A stretch of DNA of 34,301 bases from Methanococcoides seepicolus (GTDB lineage: Archaea; Halobacteriota; Methanosarcinia; Methanosarcinales; Methanosarcinaceae): positions 1 to 34,301 of the forward strand of contig NZ_JAGSOI010000025.1 in assembly GCF_023684405.1 (NCBI RefSeq), in the 5' to 3' direction. Positions 31,861-34,301 of this stretch are shown in pieces. The notes below the pieces were generated by a model, which searched no databases, was not told the DNA's origin, and worked only from the letters and a program-made list of their open reading frames with translations. Made by a program: the position numbers and the translations under genes. Within the stretch, counting starts at the first letter, position 1. Each line of letters starts with the position of its first letter.

Positions 31861-31960
31861 AGGGGTGGCACACGTTAGCCAGGATTATGCCCCTCATTGA
31901 ATTCTGTGCAAGTGTGCACAGCTTAAGCAGGATGGCAGCAGCTGGAAGCCCACGGCCTGC
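31861..31960 (+). ncRNA. Candidate structured RNA downstream of tRNA-Arg
   Basis: In a 320-bp gap without genes, a GC-richer block of 100 bases folds into three adjacent stems. AGGGGT (31861-31866) pairs with GCCCCT (31889-31894) around an inner GGC/GCC hairpin. CTGTGCA (31904-31910) pairs with TGCACAG (31915-31921) across the tetraloop AGTG. GCAGG (31927-31931) pairs with CCTGC (31956-31960) around a GGC/GCC. I do not recognise the family, and the coding strand is uncertain since the stems fold on both. A decayed gene is the alternative. Confidence 0.35.
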
Positions 31961-32032
31961 CCGTACTCAGACATCTCGCACCCTTGGAGCAAAACATATC
32001 ACCCACATATGTATTTTTTATTAGAAATAATT

Positions 32033-32611
32033 TCAATCATATTTCCTTAACAACAAAAAAGCACCTGACACGGCAATCGACATACCCGCAAGTCCAATGA
32101 ATGGAATCTCATTGCTTGGAATCTCTTCATCTGTTTCATTTTTCGATTCCGATTCTAATGTTGCCTCATTGGCCAGGACGAATTCAGTTGTCTTGTTCTT
32201 ATGATCCAATTCTCTCAAAATTATATCTTTATCGGACAGTAGGTGTTTCCCAGGTTCCCCATACAGAACCTTGAACCTGTTATCACTGACATCTGCATCT
32301 TTGAGCATCAGGAGCACGGTTTCATTTTCAGTAAATTTTGGCTCGCCTATACGTTCAGAAAATTTGCCAATTTCCGTTATCACAGTGATCTCTTCCAAGG
32401 GCAGAGGACCCATCAGCCATTCATCTACTTCTATTGCCACTTCAGTGCGGTCATAATATTGCTGAATATCAGTTACAGTCCCGGTTATAATTCGATTGGA
32501 ATGATTTATCTGATATGGAATTTCAAATGCTTCTGGTGTCCATATAGTTGCTGTAGCATTTGTTGATGAGAAGATCAATATTAGAATTAAAAACAAAAGT
32601 GTTCGTTTCAT
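32033..32611 (-). CDS. Secreted, membrane-anchored protein of unknown function
   Basis: This 192-residue protein has a signal peptide (MKRTLLFLILILIFSSTNATA), an extracellular beta-rich domain (about 25-140) with an IITGTVTDIQ strand, an acidic linker (ESESKNETDEEIP), and a C-terminal helix FIGLAGMSIAVSGAFLLL followed by RKYD. It is therefore held in the membrane by its C-terminus, with the bulk outside. Its start overlaps the upstream stop as ATGA, so it is coupled to that gene. The function is unknown. Confidence 0.85.
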   Translation of the reverse strand: MKRTLLFLILILIFSSTNATATIWTPEAFEIPYQINHSNRIITGTVTDIQQYYDRTEVAIEVDEWLMGPLPLEEITVITEIGKFSERIGEPKFTENETVLLMLKDADVSDNRFKVLYGEPGKHLLSDKDIILRELDHKNKTTEFVLANEATLESESKNETDEEIPSNEIPFIGLAGMSIAVSGAFLLLRKYD

Positions 32612-32907
32612 ACAACATCCATCCCGAATTCAAGTTCATCTACAAGCTCTGCATTAATTCCAATGTTTTCGAACATGGTTTTAAGAATCACTTTCCCATC
32701 TTCAAGTGAAAAGCTATCATGCCCGATGTTAATTTCCACATTCAAGGTGCCCATGTTGTCAATCAAGATTGCATACTCAGCGTTTCCTGCTTTGTGATTT
32801 ATTTTTACGTATCCTGTATGAACAAAAAGATTTCCTGGGTTTTTGAGATCTCTGGGTATTTTATCACTGAAAGCAGGAATGTCGCAAACAGGAGCAGGCT
32901 TATACAC
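32608..32907 (-). CDS. Hypothetical protein or C-terminal part of a frameshifted membrane protein
   Basis: The frame encodes up to 99 residues from GTG 32907 and ends with a coding-like block (INIGHDSFSLEDGKVILKT and onward) and MDVV. It overlaps the upstream membrane-protein gene by 103 bases in another frame, and the frame stays open without a stop up to about 32985. The only start codon in the overlap is a GTG without ribosome binding site. It may be a separate gene with a nonstandard start, or the C-terminal domain of the upstream protein split off by a frameshift near 32800-32850. The second half is very likely translated, since its stop is coupled to the next gene. Confidence 0.5.
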   Translation of the reverse strand: MYKPAPVCDIPAFSDKIPRDLKNPGNLFVHTGYVKINHKAGNAEYAILIDNMGTLNVEINIGHDSFSLEDGKVILKTMFENIGINAELVDELEFGMDVV

Positions 32908-33074
32908 AAAAGAGATTGTTTCAGGAACAGGAGTAATGTTACTAGAGTCAGCAAAAAACCGAAGATTGTTGGTAAGATACTTGTTTTATTTTTTCTGTAT
33001 GCAACCGCATTGTAAACGGTCATGAAGGCAAAGAACACAATTCCCAGTATCCAGATGATTTCTATCATGCTCAT
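32805..33074 (-). CDS. Small membrane protein, paralog of the 30921-31451 protein
   Basis: This 89-residue protein has three hydrophobic segments near residues 5-22, 33-50 and 53-70. Its sequence IEIIWILGIVFFAFMTVYN and LPTIFGFLLTLVTLLLF matches the N-terminal part of the protein encoded at 30921-31451. The paralog continues for about 90 more residues, whereas this one stops at IQDT, in the region where another open frame overlaps it. A truncating frameshift is therefore possible. It lies 16 bases after the gene for the 269-residue membrane protein on the same strand. Confidence 0.7.
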   Translation of the reverse strand: MSMIEIIWILGIVFFAFMTVYNAVAYRKNKTSILPTIFGFLLTLVTLLLFLKQSLLCISLLLFATFLLSVIKYPEISKTQEIFLFIQDT

Positions 33075-33090
33075 ATTCCTGATTTCTTCA

Positions 33091-33900
33091 TTAATGAGTT
33101 AAGATTTTCAGTATCTCCCGAATCTCCCCGATGGCATTTCTATTGGAACAAGCGTCATTCAGATTCAAATCAGTAGAGATATCATATTCAGAAGCAACGG
33201 CGAGCACATGAAATACCCTGCGATTTCCGAGTGATTCGACAGGAATGCTTGCTCGGAGAATGGTACCCTCTGCCTCCATTTCCTCCAGATCGATGTTATG
33301 ATTCCAGAGGCTGTATTCCTGAGTGGCTATGTAGAACACATACTCTGCGTCCCTATCCTCATCGATCTCTCCTGCAAGTTCCATCTCTAAGATTACAGAG
33401 TCTCCTTCAACACGAGACTCCAGCCGCAGAATGTCAATGTAGTCAGGTCTATCTATTTCTGAGTCTGCATATCCTGCATAACTGACATCTTCTATTGGGT
33501 CACTTATGCGAAACTCGAGATCATTTCCTGTAAATGAACTGTACAGGGAAAATGAAAAGAGGAGCACAATTATTAACGCCACCAAGATGATGTTTTTTCT
33601 GCTAAGAAAATCGGTTTTATTTTTCATTACTGTAACAGATGGGGCAGCTAGCTTTGGAAGAAAGAGGATCCCAAGAATACCAGCTATGCTCCCTGCGAAA
33701 ATCCCACGTATCCAGAATGGGAAGTCATGAAATATTGTCAGTGTCAAAAAGAATACGCAAACTCCTGCGGTGGCTACCAGCCGACTCATTTTTAGCTGCC
33801 TGTATTTAGTAAAATATACCAGGAAAGCCGTGCAGAAAGGGACAATGCTCAGAATGATTATGATAAATAACAATCCTACGAGCGTGGGAACATTCGTCAT
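33091..33900 (-). CDS. Membrane protein with extracytoplasmic C-terminal domain
   Basis: This 269-residue protein has hydrophobic segments near residues 7-29, 40-55, 62-82 and 105-122, followed by an Asp/Glu-rich soluble domain of about 140 residues (SRVEGDSVILEMELAGEID and onward). No family is recognised. It is the upstream member of a minus-strand run (33900 to 32033) of membrane and secreted proteins that overlap or lie close, so they probably act together at the cell envelope. Confidence 0.8.
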   Translation of the reverse strand: MTNVPTLVGLLFIIIILSIVPFCTAFLVYFTKYRQLKMSRLVATAGVCVFFLTLTIFHDFPFWIRGIFAGSIAGILGILFLPKLAAPSVTVMKNKTDFLSRKNIILVALIIVLLFSFSLYSSFTGNDLEFRISDPIEDVSYAGYADSEIDRPDYIDILRLESRVEGDSVILEMELAGEIDEDRDAEYVFYIATQEYSLWNHNIDLEEMEAEGTILRASIPVESLGNRRVFHVLAVASEYDISTDLNLNDACSNRNAIGEIREILKILTH

Positions 33901-33913
33901 TTTTCACTCACAT

Positions 33914-34189
33914 TTATTTTGCTGAATTTGCTTTGTAATCTTTTCGGGGAGACCATTTTACTCCATAAACAACAAATCCAAGGTTTTCACATCCGTTTTT
34001 ACCTCTTTTACCTTTCAGATACTTTACATCAACAACAATATTCAGATGAATCTTCTTTTTTTCTGAGTTCTCCATCGTGTATTGTGCGTTCCTGGCCTTC
34101 CTTCCGATAAGCATCTTTTTGATCTTCTTTCCTCTTCTTACAACAGGAGTTATATGGGGAATCTTTTTATTTTGGGATCTCCTCAACAT
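33914..34189 (-). CDS. Basic hypothetical protein, possibly disrupted
   Basis: A 91-codon frame ends in TAA 13 bases before the next gene. The C-terminal 53 residues from Met at 34075 (MENSEKKKIHLNIVVDVKYL and onward) look more protein-like than the very basic N-terminal part. No family or membrane segment is seen. The 5' region is next to the ISL3-type element, so the true gene start may have been replaced by the insertion. Confidence 0.35.
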   Translation of the reverse strand: MLRRSQNKKIPHITPVVRRGKKIKKMLIGRKARNAQYTMENSEKKKIHLNIVVDVKYLKGKRGKNGCENLGFVVYGVKWSPRKDYKANSAK

Positions 34190-34230
34190 CGAGTGGGTAA
34201 TTTAACATCTTCATCTTCCAATTCAATTCT

Positions 34231-34301
34231 ATGGAAGATAAAGAACTCATTCAAATTGCACTTGGCTTATCATCTCCTTGGTTTGTGAAAGATATTGACC
34301 T
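34231..34301 (+). CDS. N-terminus of an ISL3-family transposase (runs off window)
   Basis: ATG 34231 opens a frame that stays open to the window edge: MEDKELIQIALGLSSPWFV, then KDIDL. From memory this is the typical start of ISL3-family transposases, whose N-terminal zinc-finger domain follows. Only 23 codons are visible. The left end of the element should lie in about 34140-34230, but I cannot place its terminal repeat. Confidence 0.7.
   Translation, partial: MEDKELIQIALGLSSPWFVKDID

Noticed and set aside
31861-31960. Assigning the structured block to 5S rRNA, SRP RNA, RNase P or a known riboswitch
   Set aside because: None of the conserved sequence blocks I know for these RNAs is present.
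32243-32566. Plus-strand open frame of 107 codons opposite the secreted protein
   Set aside because: It is the mirror of a better-supported minus-strand gene with signal peptide and anchor.
1-34301. CRISPR array
   Set aside because: No regularly spaced repeats were seen at any scale; the only close tandem repeat is the 15-bp unit at 4107-4143 with no spacers.

Overview
The window looks like the chromosome of a methanogenic archaeon of the Methanosarcinales (a Methanolobus, Methanococcoides or Methanosarcina-like genome; this is an inference). The evidence is an archaeal/eukaryotic-type DRG GTPase, tRNA-Gln(TTG) and tRNA-Arg(TCT) genes without encoded CCA, TATA-box promoters with leaderless or short leaders, secreted proteins with PKD, PA14 and dockerin-like modules, and transposase fragments of types common in this order. 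None of about 30 genes ends in TAG. This fits a genome in which UAG is kept rare because it can encode pyrrolysine.

Layout. Positions 1-4200 are ordinary chromosome: a transposase end, a sugar-phosphate isomerase-like protein, a universal stress protein, and an operon of FtsX-type permease, ABC ATPase and DUF2318 lipoprotein. Positions 4227-6447 hold a HIT-family gene whose last 310 bp are repeated 1,810 bp downstream; a Fic AMP-transferase gene lies between the two copies. Positions 7012-15479 form a defence island. It has a tightly coupled four-gene operon (PLD-nuclease/SF2 helicase, 63-aa protein, DndD-like SMC ATPase, 143-aa protein) and a Vsr nuclease, a C5 cytosine methyltransferase and a Sau3AI/MutH-type endonuclease that together look like a GATC-type restriction-modification system.

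Positions 15595-27060 are mobile and decaying. They include a 14-bp copy of a tRNA-Gln 3' end abutting a 5'-truncated dockerin gene, a 132-bp MITE, a 1,058-residue secreted C25 peptidase with an internal PA14 segment, about 1.5 kb of gene-poor decayed DNA, a plasmid- or virus-like replication module, remnants of a type I restriction locus (HsdR tail plus truncated YgjP peptidase), a secreted protein and a broken transposase. The replication module has an RHH regulator with a palindromic operator, three small overlapping ORFs and a PrimPol-helicase interrupted by one in-frame TAG.

From 27410 the chromosome is conserved again: tRNA-Gln, DRG GTPase, moeA, ilvE, a membrane protein, tRNA-Arg, a probable structured RNA, a minus-strand run of membrane and secreted proteins, and the start of an ISL3-type transposase at the right edge.

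The points most worth following are the TAG in the PrimPol-helicase (pyrrolysine readthrough or a fresh nonsense mutation), the four-gene PLD-helicase/DndD-like operon that lacks any phosphorothioation genes, and the direct-repeat-flanked Fic cassette.
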